Below are positions 23,456 to 33,140 of a stretch of 64,000 nt of DNA, in pieces. A program made the position numbers and the translations under genes. Position 1 is the stretch's first letter. The number at the start of each line of letters is the position of its first letter. Under the pieces are notes generated by a model. That model was not told where the DNA came from. It searched no databases and worked only from the letters and a program-made list of their open reading frames with translations. Source of the stretch: Desmodus rotundus (lineage: Eukaryota > Chordata > Mammalia > Chiroptera > Phyllostomidae); NCBI RefSeq assembly GCF_022682495.2, contig NC_071388.1:14619171-14683170 (forward strand). Direction: 5' to 3'.

Positions 23456-24456
23456 CATGGATAAGTTTATGTCACTCCCTTTTCCCGTGTCTTGTGTTTC
23501 GTGTTTCTCTTTGCCTCTTACCTAATATTCTGTTGATATTGCCCTTTCAATTAAATTTAGGAAAAATGTAGCATGAAAAATCTATCTAGTTTTTGTTAGA
23601 GATGCAGTGATATGATCAGAGGGAAAAAAAAAAAAAACCAAATTTTTCCTGTCTGTGTAGAAATGTGTATGTTTCAATTGGGAAATAAATAGTTTACCAA
23701 GAATAATTTTTGTGTTAATTAACTGGGTAAAATCTAGTTGCTCAGAAATGTGAATTTGATTTAATATGTGTTCTAAAAGAAGGAACAACACCAATTGGAA
23801 CTACTGAAATACCAACCGTTTTTTCCCCTAATTGATAATTGGGAACATGAATTACTTTATAATTTTAATTATGTCTAGTTAGTTAATTTGAGTTGGTAAT
23901 GCTTACAATACATATTTATTTGAACAGCAAATTATAAGAAAACCACTTTGTAGATCTTATTTAAGGAAGCTAATAACTATCAATCAGCCATTTTTTCATA
24001 TGAATATGATAGATGGTATGAAATATGTAAAATGCCAAGCTGGAAAAAAGAAACTGAGAACAGTGATCTACTGAAATGGATAGGAAACTAACAGTAAAAA
24101 TAAAAAGTAAATTATATGCTATATACTTTTCTGTTATGTTTCAGAAGCCTATCAAGAATATTTGTGATTTAATGTCAGGGAATGATGGTTGTGAATGGCA
24201 ATACTATACTTATTATATATGCATGACTCCACCTTTTTATTGAAAATGTTTTTTAAAGCAGCATATTTTGTAACATCACTATCTTGCCTTAGGCAATAAA
24301 TAGGTGTAGAAAGATCAATACTACCTAAAATAGAAGGCATTCTACCTGTTTTGGGACACAGAGACCATATACTACACTGTTCCTATTACATAGATATGTT
24401 ATTTTCCTTTTATAAGACTTTAAAATGTGATGATCCAAAATATATAATATGTAACT
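23456..24456. other. Unassigned AT-rich sequence
   Basis: No gene or repeat family recognised. An A13 run lies near 23625-23637. Confidence 0.5.
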
Positions 24457-24475
24457 GAAATATTATGGCTTCCTA
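24457..24475. repeat. L1 target site duplication, 5' copy
   Basis: GAAATATTATGGCTTCCTA, identical to 24731-24749. Confidence 0.95.
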
Positions 24476-24730
24476 TTTTCTTTGTCCATGGTATTTCTCT
24501 CTCTCTCTTTTTCGGACATGATAGGGACAACAGAGTGGTGATTACCAGGGGAATAGGGGTGGAGGGAGGTGGAGGAGATTATAAGAGGGATAAATGGTGA
24601 TGGATAAAGAGTTGACCTGGGGTGGTGAACATATAGTACAGTATTCAGATGATGTGTAGTAAAATTGTGCACCTGAAACCTGTATAATTACATTAACCAG
24701 TCACCCAATATATTCAATAAAAACAATAAA
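24476..24730 (+). mobile_element. Short 5'-truncated L1 with inverted 5' end
   Basis: From about 24516 this is a sense L1 3' UTR (AGTGGTGATTACCAGGGGAA, GGGGTGGTGAACATATAGTA, ATTAACCAGTCACCC, tail AATAAAAACAATAAA). The first ~40 bp (CCATGGTATTTCTCTCTCTC) read like the complement of an upstream part of the same 3' UTR (GAGAAATACCATGG). That fits twin priming during insertion. A perfect 19-bp target duplication flanks the whole. Confidence 0.9.
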
Positions 24731-24749
24731 GAAATATTATGGCTTCCTA
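24731..24749. repeat. L1 target site duplication, 3' copy
   Basis: Identical to 24457-24475. Confidence 0.95.
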
Positions 24750-25156
24750 AAATTAAAAATAAAAGATACTGATCTTCTTAGAAACCTGGAGAAAATGAAA
24801 TTGGATTTCTCCATATAATTAAAAATTCAGTGTTCCAAGACTAAGTCTACTTAACAGAGTTGTCTGTTGGAAGACTAATGACAAGATATACAAAACCAAG
24901 GTGAACAGCTTAGTCTTTTATTTTAACATAAATAGGAGAAGATAACATTCATTTATCTAAAAAATGTTTAATGTTCCTCATTACACCTTAATGAACTTAA
25001 TAACTACTTGGGATTAATAGTTTACTCCAGAATTTAATGTCTGACCAAAACTCTTATTCTGCAAATAGGAAAAAAAGAAAAGCAGGCAAAATTAAGTTTT
25101 AATTGTGTTTAGGTTTCCTGGCTTTGGTGTAAATATTATGTGTATCAGTTGAAATA
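24750..25156. other. Unassigned AT-rich sequence
   Basis: No gene or repeat family recognised. Confidence 0.5.
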
Positions 25157-25170
25157 ACATCTTTATTTAG

Positions 25171-25388
25171 CCATGGCTAGTGTGGCTCAGTGGATTGAGT
25201 GCCAGACTGCAAACCAAAGGGTTGTCAGTTCGATTCCGGGTCAGGCACATTCCTGGGTTGCAGGCCAAGTCCCCCGTAGAGGACGCATGAAGGGCAACCA
25301 CACATTGATGTTTCTCTCCCTCTCCTTCTCCCTCCCTTCCCCTCTCTCTGCAAATAAATACATAAAATCTTTAAAAAATAAATAAATC
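25171..25388 (+). mobile_element. Ves-type bat SINE, sense
   Basis: A full tRNA-derived SINE. The head carries a GTGTGGCTCAGTGG A-box region and the B box GTTCGATTCC at 25228-25237. The body reads CATTCCTGGGTTGCAGGCC and 'CACATTGATGTTTCTCTCCC', then comes a CT-rich stretch and an AAATAAATACATAAAATC tail. The flanks ACATCTTTATTTAG (25157-25170) and ACATCTTTATTCAG (25389-25402) form a 13/14 target duplication. Internal promoter elements are for RNA polymerase III. This is the strongest marker that the genome is a bat's. Confidence 0.95.
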
Positions 25389-25402
25389 ACATCTTTATTC
25401 AG

Positions 25403-26119
25403 AAGAGAATGGTGAAAATAATATTAAATCAAACCATTATGTAATTTAAGGGAAGTTATTAAAGTGCTAGCCATATAGTTTTACAAAAGCATAGAATTTG
25501 CATATGTAATATTTTTAATAAATTTAAGAATAGCATCTTTATTAGTGATATTGTTTCATGGTTGATTATTAAGGGACCAAAAGTTATCTTTTAAGCATGC
25601 ATCAAAAATTGGATAAAAGATATCCATCTTATTTTATATGTAGCTAAAGAATGCACCAAAATAAGTAAAAAGTAAATGTATTTTTTGTTTACTTTATATG
25701 CAATTTATAACTGCATACAAGCACATAGAATCATAAGCACTACTTTTCTCAGATGTGAGTAAATTATCAAGTATCTACCTGTTATGATTAACGTCAAGAG
25801 AAAATATAAGCATTGTTTTGTTTTTCAGAGAAAGTTCCATCTGCATGACATTTATATGCATAATTGACTTTGGTATATTTGAATACAAATTTTAACTAAT
25901 TTAAATCTAAAATGATAAGTGTCTAGAATTTTATCCATATGAATGAATTTTATATGGCTTTTGCCATTCAATGATAATAAAATTAATAACCAATTATGTT
26001 AAAAAGATAGTCATGCTCTATAGAGTTAAGGAAACGTAATTACACAGTTAAAATATTTTGAATTAAATAAACCAATTTATATTTAAATTATCTTTATATT
26101 TTAAGTATCAGCACTATTG
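25403..26119. other. Unassigned AT-rich sequence
   Basis: No gene or repeat family recognised. Confidence 0.5.
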
Positions 26120-26695
26120 TTATAAATAATGGAACAGTATGGGGATATTTCAAAAATTAAAAATGGATCTGCCTTTTGACCCAGCAATCCCACTTTTGGA
26201 AGTATATCTGAAGGAACCCAAAATACTAATTTGAAAGAACATAAGCACTCTATGTTTATTGCAGTATTATTTACAATCACCAAGAGTTTGAAGAAGCCCA
26301 AGGGTTCATCAGTAGATGAGTGGATAAAACAACTATGGGACATTTACTAAGAGAAAGAAAGAAAAAGAAAGAAAGAAAGAAAATTCTACTGTTTGTGACA
26401 GCATGGATGAACCTGGAGAACATTATGCTATGTGAAATAAGCCAGTCAGAAAAATACAAATACCATATGATTTCACTTAAGTTTGGGATCTAATGAACTA
26501 AACTAACAAGCAAAATAGAGACAGGCTCATAGGGAGCAGGATGGCAGTTAAGGGGGTAGGGGAGGTTAGGAGGTGGGGAGGTTGAACAAAAAGGAAAAAG
26601 GACTCATGAACTTGGACAATAGTGTGGTGATTGTGCGGGGGGAGGGGTATAAGAAGACTAAATGGTAGAGGAAAAAAGTAAATTGTCAGAAACAA
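26120..26695 (+). mobile_element. L1 3' UTR fragment, sense
   Basis: 'TTAAAAATGGATCTGCCTTT', 'GACCCAGCAATCCCACTT', 'ACATAAGCACTCTATGTTTA', 'CATGGATGAACCTGGAGAAC' and 'ATGTGAAATAAGCCAGTCAG' follow the L1 3' region in order. A (GAAA)n microsatellite at about 26350-26382 has grown at the place where the host text changes from ACATTTACT to a later block. Confidence 0.9.
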
Positions 26696-27049
26696 ACAAA
26701 AATAACAATATATTTTTGAATTTCTATTTCTAATTCTGTGGTAAACTAATTTCTAATTAAAAGAACACAATTTGAGAATAAAATGTGCAAACAATTCTAT
26801 TAAGGATATCTGAGATGGAATTAAATTTATAGGGTCTGAAATTTAAATGAAAAAAATCTTACAACATTAGCTTTAAACTGACTCACTCTTTAAGGTTCTG
26901 TTGAACTCGGGAAAAAATAATTTTGATGATTTTACTATGTGTAAGAGATTGAAGAATTATCCAGGATTTACAAGAGAAGTGGTATAACAGAAGGACATAT
27001 AAACATTTCATTCATTATGATTAAAGGTTTAGTATAAATGTATTTCCTT
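26696..27049. other. Unassigned AT-rich sequence
   Basis: Nothing recognised. Confidence 0.5.
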
Positions 27050-27970
27050 ATCATATATCTTGAGGGAAATGCAAATTAAATAAAATAGACTGGCTTATTT
27101 CCAGGAAGCCGACACCACCAAATGCTGATGAAAATATGAACAACAGGAACTCTCCTTCATTTCTGGTAGGAGTGCAAAATGGTAGTCATTTCAAAAACAG
27201 TTTGGTTGTTAATTATAAAACTAAACATATTCTTACCAAGTAACCCAGGAATCTTGTTCCTTGTTATTTGTCCAAAGAAGCTGAAAACTTATGACCAGAC
27301 AAAATCCACACATGTAGCATGTGTAACAGGATGTTTATAGCAGCTTTAGCATAACTGCCAACATTTGGAAACAACAAAGATGTCCTTCAGTGGGTGAGTA
27401 TACGCATAAACTGTGATGCATCCATACAATAAAACATTATTCTGCACTAGAAATTAATGAGCTAGAAAGCCATGACAAGGCATGAAAAAACCCCTACAAT
27501 GCCTAGTATAATACTAAGGCCAATCTGAAAAGGCTCCATACTGTATGATTCTAACTATATGATATTCTGAGAAAGATAAAACCATGGAGGCCTTAGAAAT
27601 ACAAGTGATTTCCAGGGGCTGGGAGAAATGGAGGGACGGATTCACAAAGCACAGAGGTTTCTTAGGGTATTAAAAGTACGCTATATAAAACCATAATGAT
27701 TAATACATGTCATTATACATTTGCCTAAGCCCAAAGAGTGTACAACACCAAGAGTGAATCCTAAATTGAATTATGCGCATTGGATGATGATGATGTGTTA
27801 ATGATGGGTTCAACAATTGTAACAGAACCACTGTGCTAGGGGATGTTGATTACGGAGGAGGCGATGCCAAGGAGATATGGGGCATCTCCATAGTTTATGC
27901 TCAGTTTTATTGGACACCTAAATCTACACTGGAAAAATAAACAATTTAAAAAGTTAAAACAAATAAAAAG
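27050..27970 (+). mobile_element. Old L1 (L1M-type) 3' region, sense
   Basis: Older L1 wording in order: 'AATGCTGATGAAAATATGAAC', 'AACATTTGGAAACAACAAAG', 'CATACTGTATGATTCTAACT', 'GATTTCCAGGGGCTGGGAG', 'ACATGTCATTATACATTTGC', 'GTACAACACCAAGAGTGAA', closing in an A-rich tail near 27940-27970. It resembles the L1MB/L1MC class. Confidence 0.8.
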
Positions 27971-29194
27971 TTACCTAATATAATCATGGAATGGCAATGA
28001 TTATAATGGCATTGCAATGGCAAGCCACAGAGAAAAGACATTCATCGCCCAAACATACTTTAAAAATCAAATTGCAAAAGAGGTTTTATAACCAAGGTTA
28101 CTCTTATAATTTTAATGGAAGTATAAATTGAAATAATTTTCAAAAAAGAAACATATCCACATGTGTCATTAGATATGAAAATCTGCCTTCTAAAGAATAT
28201 ATATAATATATATATAATTTAGCAATGATCAAGTAATTATAGAGATTCATATGCAAAAGTATTTCTGATATCAAGGATCTCATAAACTACTCATACAATC
28301 TGGGGATAGACTTAATAAGAAATTAGCATATTATTTCAGTGGAATTTTCACTATATCAACTTGCGACCAATTGGACAAGATTTTAACAAGTTAGGTCTTT
28401 TTAATCATTGAAAATTAAAGACCTTATAATGAGCTTGAGCCAAGTAAATGAAGACATACCTTCTTTATGTATAATGTCGAGTCATTATGTGTCTCTCATA
28501 GTGGTCAGCGCTATCCATGACCTACATGAATGCACTTGTTATGGGCTCATTATCTCTCCCAGCTTCACAAGTGCATGATCCTCGGTGTCACTCCCAAATC
28601 TACCCTTCTTGCCTGCCCAAAATTCTTAAGATTCTTAAATCTTAATCTTTTTCCAGGTTCTGAGGCATAACCTTGCTCTTTTTCTTGCCTAGAAAATCTT
28701 TAATTCCTTTTTTCTTTGAGTGAATTTTCTTGGTCATCTAGAAATATCAAACGTTCAACCATAATGAATGGTTCCAGTAACAACTCCTAATGAGGAGATA
28801 CATTTAATTGCTTATTAAAATCTCTGGTACTTGAAATACTCATTATATATTCAAATGTAATTGGATAATGAAAGACATTTGTTTCACATTATGTATTTAT
28901 AGCAGTTTGAGTTCAACTCCTAATGTCAAGGACCACAGAAACTACATATGCTTAACATAATTCAATACAGAATAAATTGATAATGTGATGGCTTGCAAAA
29001 TAGTATGGTCAGCCTGACTTGTTTGGAAAACTAAAAAGAGATTATTAATGGAGCCACCCAATACTGCATTTGAGTCTCATAAAATCTACATAAACTTTGA
29101 CATTTACTTAATGCCACTGTGTCATTATACTCATCTAGCGTAGGAAGTTACTGGCCCAACCTACTAGCTGTCATCTACTCGCCATCTATAAGTG
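27971..29194. other. Unassigned AT-rich sequence
   Basis: No gene recognised. An AT dinucleotide run lies at 28195-28220. Confidence 0.5.
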
Positions 29195-29965
29195 TGTCTC
29201 TGTTGTGCATGTTAGTTCAGTTTGTTCATTAGATTCCACATATGAGTGAGATTATATGGTATATGTCTTTCTCTGTCTGGCTTGGTTCACTTAGCATAAT
29301 GTTCTCCAGGTCCATCCATATTGTTCCAAAGGTTAAAAGTTTGTTCTTTTTTTACGACCAAAGAGTATTCCATTTTGTAAATGTCCCATAGTTGTTTTAT
29401 CCACTCATCTGTTGATAGACACTTGGGTTGCTTCCGTATCTTGGTGATTGTAAATAATGCTGCAATGAACCCAGGGGTGCTTATGTTCTTTAGAATTGGT
29501 GTTTTGGGTGCCTTTGGATATATCCCAGAAGTGGAACTTCTGGGATAAAAAGCAGATCCATTTTTAATTTTTAGAGGTATCTCCACACTGCTTTTCACAG
29601 TGGCTGCACCAGTCTGCATTCCCATCAACAGTGCAAAAGGGTTCCCCTCTCTCCACATCCTCGACAACACTTGTTTGTTGATGTATTGATGATAGCCGTT
29701 CTGACAGGTGTGAAGTGGTATTTCATTGCAGTTTTAATTTGCATCTCTCTGATGATTAGTGACATTGAGCATCTTTTCACATATCTATTGGCCATCTGCA
29801 TGTCCTCATTGGAGAAGTGTCTATTAAGGTCCTTTTCCCATCTTTTAATTGGGTCATTTGTTTTTTGGTGTTGAGTTTTGTAAGTACTTTATGAATTTTG
29901 GATATTAACCCCTTATCAGAATGTGGTGAATATGTTCTCTCATTCTGTGGGTTGTTTTTTTAATT
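29195..29965 (-). mobile_element. L1 ORF2 3' end / 3' UTR, antisense
   Basis: The complement of L1 3' sequence: 'CCACATATGAGTGAGATTAT', 'ACTTAGCATAATGTTCTCCA', 'CTTCCGTATCTTGGTGATTG', 'GATAAAAAGCAGATCCA', 'CTGACAGGTGTGAAGTGG', 'CATTCTGTGGGTTG'. The 127-codon minus frame at 29287-29670 is this L1 text, not a gene. No T-run is present at the low end, so the element is cut on both sides. Confidence 0.9.
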
Positions 29966-32215
29966 TTGCAGTATAAGGGTTTGGGGGTAACTATGGGGGT
30001 CACATCTTGAGGAGACTGATGTTAAAGATGAGATAGGGACCTAAAGGTCTGCAACAACAACTCTGGAGGTGTGACCTGTTTATTTCAAGAAGCCTTGATG
30101 AGAAGGGGTCTTTTTTAAAGAGGGAGGGTTCTGTGATGAGTGACTCGGGAATGTTCTACTGTGGAGTATTATGTGGAGAAGGTCACCATTTGAAGTGATG
30201 TGGAAATCTGTTATTGGGGACTCTGCTCTGAGGGCTGGAGGATAGAGACTAGCCTGCAGGAACTACACTCGAAGAATCTCCTTATGCATAACCTGGAATT
30301 TGTATTGGGGGTTATCATGGGGGAATATGTTAATAATGGGACCTCAGTGATTAGGGTTGGCTAATGAGGGTCTTTATTCTGGCTGTGTTACTGAGAATAT
30401 CTATTTCAGGATGACCTGAGAGCTCCTTATGTCAGGAGATGCTAAAGGGGGCTGTCTCTTTGTGGGGTGTCCAGGGGCTCTAAGATTGCCTCTCCATCCT
30501 CAACATCCAAGGAAAGGAGCAGCAGGAGAGCAATATGGAGACCACCTTCTCTGATGTGATCTTATATGCAGCTTGGACTGTTGAGAAAGTGCATTGAGGC
30601 TGTGTCATTGTCACTTGATGTACTTTTTTGGGTCTGACATTGTCCCCAGAGTCATCAGTGGCTTTTCCAATCCTCTGAATTTGAGCTGTTGGTGCATAGT
30701 CTCCATGGCTTGGGGACAGGTGAAGTACTGGGGCACCAAAGATCGAGCCATCGGGCTTGCCCGTGGGCTAGTCTGGCTGAACATTACACCAGTAACCTGG
30801 GGCAAAGTCTGTCTTCCAGTAGAAGCACAAAACCCCTTCTTTCTGGCCTGGACAAGGATTTGGTCTCTGTCCTCAGCCTTCGCTCCCTCGCTCTGCTGCA
30901 GGCTTCCCAGAGATGGGAATGATGGGGGCTTCTTCTGGCCTTTGTGTTCCCTGTGGCCTTTGCCAGTGACACGGCAGAAGTCCATCCAGGGAGTGTGAAA
31001 TGCAGAGGTGATGGATGAAGGGGGTGGATCCACTGCCTTGGAGATCTTGGACACAGAGGCAAGTGAAGTACTGGACATCATCATTGGTGAGACAGCAGGT
31101 AAAATACAGGACATCATCATTCTTGCTCGTAGGTTTGTCCAGCTCCACACCCACCCACTGGCTGCTGGGAACTCTGTGGCCCTGCAGAATAGCAGTGTGT
31201 CATCTTAGGGCGATCTGGCAGCACATAGTCTCTGGAGCGCAGGCCCAGAGTACTGAGCATGAGATTGCCATGGACATTTTCATTGGGTAGCATGACTTCA
31301 CGGAGGCCCCGGAGAGTGGCACAGCCTCCTCCGGCAGTGTTTGTAGATCCTTGGCAAACCAGTGCTTGCCTCTGCCTTGACCCTGAGGGGCATGTCCATG
31401 GGGGCAGGGACGACCTCCGCTGGCAGCTGTCCCTTTCGGTTCCATAGTGTTGGATTGGCACAGTGCTCCAGCAAACATTTGGCTCCACCCAGACACCGAC
31501 TGGGGGCAGTGATGTGCAGGGTTGAGCCGTGGTTGAAGGCATTGCATGTGGACTTCTCCACCCTCAATGGCACACCGTTCAACAGCACACGCATGAGCAC
31601 GAGATCGGGCACACTGAAATAGGCCACATAGTGCCGCTCATTCATGTTGGCCCAGTGGCTGCGCAGGATAACCTCTGCACCAAGCACCAACGGCTGCTGC
31701 GTGTGGGCATTGCTGCACTCGGTCCCTGACTCCTTGGGCCCCAGCCTTGCAGGCATAATGGAGCAGTGTCACGTCGGTCTGCCCAATACGTGGCAGTCTC
31801 AATGCAGAATCTCATTGCCAATGACAGTGATCTTGTGCTGTAGCTGGGGCACCCACTGCCTCACGATGGCAAACAGCTCAGAAAATGGTGGTCTGCGGGT
31901 CACACAGAATCTCCTGGCATGTTGCCAAGTCACTGGGGTTTAAGAAAGTGGAGGCATAATCCTTGGGGATGGGTGCAGGGGCCGAGGGGCACACAAAAGG
32001 CTTCTGCAGGTGCTCCTGGGTGGGGTTAAGTGCCTCTGGGACCAGCTCGTCCTCGTCATCCTCTTCTTCCTCCTCCTGACAGAGGGGTGGGCCTACTGAG
32101 GCAGGATCTGTCTTAGTCATGGTCCTCTGTGGCCCTGTGGAGGGTGGGCTTTCAGGCAAATCCTTAGGCAGAAGGGTTGGAGACCCAAGCAGAGACTCAG
32201 GCACTGGAATAATGG
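29966..32215 (-). pseudogene. CLIP3P: CLIP3 processed pseudogene
   Basis: An intronless minus-strand copy of CLIP3 (CLIPR-59), a CAP-Gly protein with ankyrin repeats that acts at the trans-Golgi and in membrane traffic. The region homologous to the coding sequence runs from ATG at 32118-32120 (MTKTDPAS start) to TAG at 30480-30482, close to the 547-codon length of the family. Order: an acidic N-terminus (32030-32090), ankyrin repeats (about 31300-31790), CAP-Gly 1 (about 31050-31260, with GVELDKP), CAP-Gly 2 (about 30690-30870), and a C-terminus with the double cysteine used for palmitoylation. Breaks: a frameshift after the CDPQTTIF segment near 31885, an in-frame TGA near 31800, shifts near 31770, 31590 and 31350, a shift near 30610, and a 36-bp duplication at 31063-31121. 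Sequence on both sides looks like UTR; the 3' limit near 29966 is inferred. No intron is seen, so origin by retrocopy is most likely. It cannot encode the protein. Confidence 0.9.
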
Positions 32216-32579
32216 GGTGTTAGTTTCGGGGAAAGTGACGGGTGAGGAGATGGAAACAGAGGAGAGATTAGACTTCTTTTACTAGTACAGATATCTCCAT
32301 TTTTGTGTGCTGGAGTGAATGGGAAAGAAGACTGTCTGACCTAATTTACTTTTAACTATAACTAAATATATTTGTACACTTACTCTTGATTTAAAATTTC
32401 TATTTATATAAGCTGCTTCAAATCCCATGGACTTTAAAAAATTTAACTATATTTATTAATACATCCTGCCCTAAGAGGTTGATGCAAAAACCCACTAAAT
32501 AATGGCATCTTCTCTTTGAATCCCAGGATAAAAGAGCTAAGGAAGATTTGGACATGCAGTCAATCTGGGTTCTGGATTT
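32216..32579. other. Unassigned sequence
   Basis: Between the CLIP3 pseudogene and an MLT1. Nothing recognised. Confidence 0.5.
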
Positions 32580-32895
32580 AGAGATAACAACTAACATCAA
32601 GATTTTGCTAAAGGTTGGTTTCTTATGAGGGCTGCCAAGGGAAGCTTCAGGCATTCCTTGATTTGGAAATAAGATTCACCCTTTGTTTTTAGATCAACTT
32701 CCCTCGAGCCTGTTGCTGTCTCTACATTTCCCTTTCTTATAAAGACATCAGTCATATTGGATAAAAGCCTAATAACCTCATAGTAATTTGATTTTGTGCA
32801 AAGACCATATTTTCAAATAAGGCCACATTCACAGGTACTGAGGGTTAAGTCTTCAGCATCCTTTATAGGGACACAATTCTAACCATAATAGCTAT
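32580..32895 (-). mobile_element. MLT1-type LTR, antisense
   Basis: The complement of MLT1 in order: 'AAGGTTGGTTTCTTATGAGG', 'TTATAAAGACATCAGTCATA', 'ATTGGATAAAAGCCTAATAA', 'ACCATATTTTCAAATAAGGC', 'CACATTCACAGGTACTGAGG', 'GGGACACAATTCTAACCATA'. Confidence 0.85.
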
Positions 32896-32929
32896 CTATT
32901 GCAAATATTTTATTTAGTGATTAGTTTCT

Positions 32930-33140
32930 GTTTCTAAATGAACATAATGACCAGAGGAGAGATGGGAGGGGGATAACAGGTGAAAGAAGGGGAAGGGTCA
33001 AATCAAGGAACAGCTATAAAGGACCCATGGATAAGCACTGAATGTGGAGGGGCGGGCAGGGCAGAGGAGAGCAACGGGGGAAATGAGGACAACTGCAATT
33101 AAACAGCAATAAAAACATTAAAAATTAAAAATAATTATTT
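32930..33140 (+). mobile_element. L1/HAL1 3' tail, GACCCATGG type, sense
   Basis: 'GACCAGAGGAGAGATGGGAG', 'GGGAAGGGTCAAATCAAGGA', 'AAAGGACCCATGGATAAG', 'GAGGACAACTGCAATTAAAC', then a tail of AATAAAAAC and A-rich text. Same tail type as 38262-38486 and 42886-43190, and as the end of the HAL1 at 5165-5451. Confidence 0.85.

Noticed and set aside
25171..25245. tRNA gene
   Set aside because: The A and B boxes belong to the tRNA-derived SINE head; there is no cloverleaf with an intact anticodon arm that I can support.
29287..29670. 127-codon minus frame as a gene
   Set aside because: It is L1 ORF2/3' UTR text in the element's own orientation and ends with it.
30611..31150. 179-codon minus frame as a functional gene
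   Set aside because: It is one frame of the broken CLIP3 retrocopy; frameshifts and stops before and after it rule out the protein.
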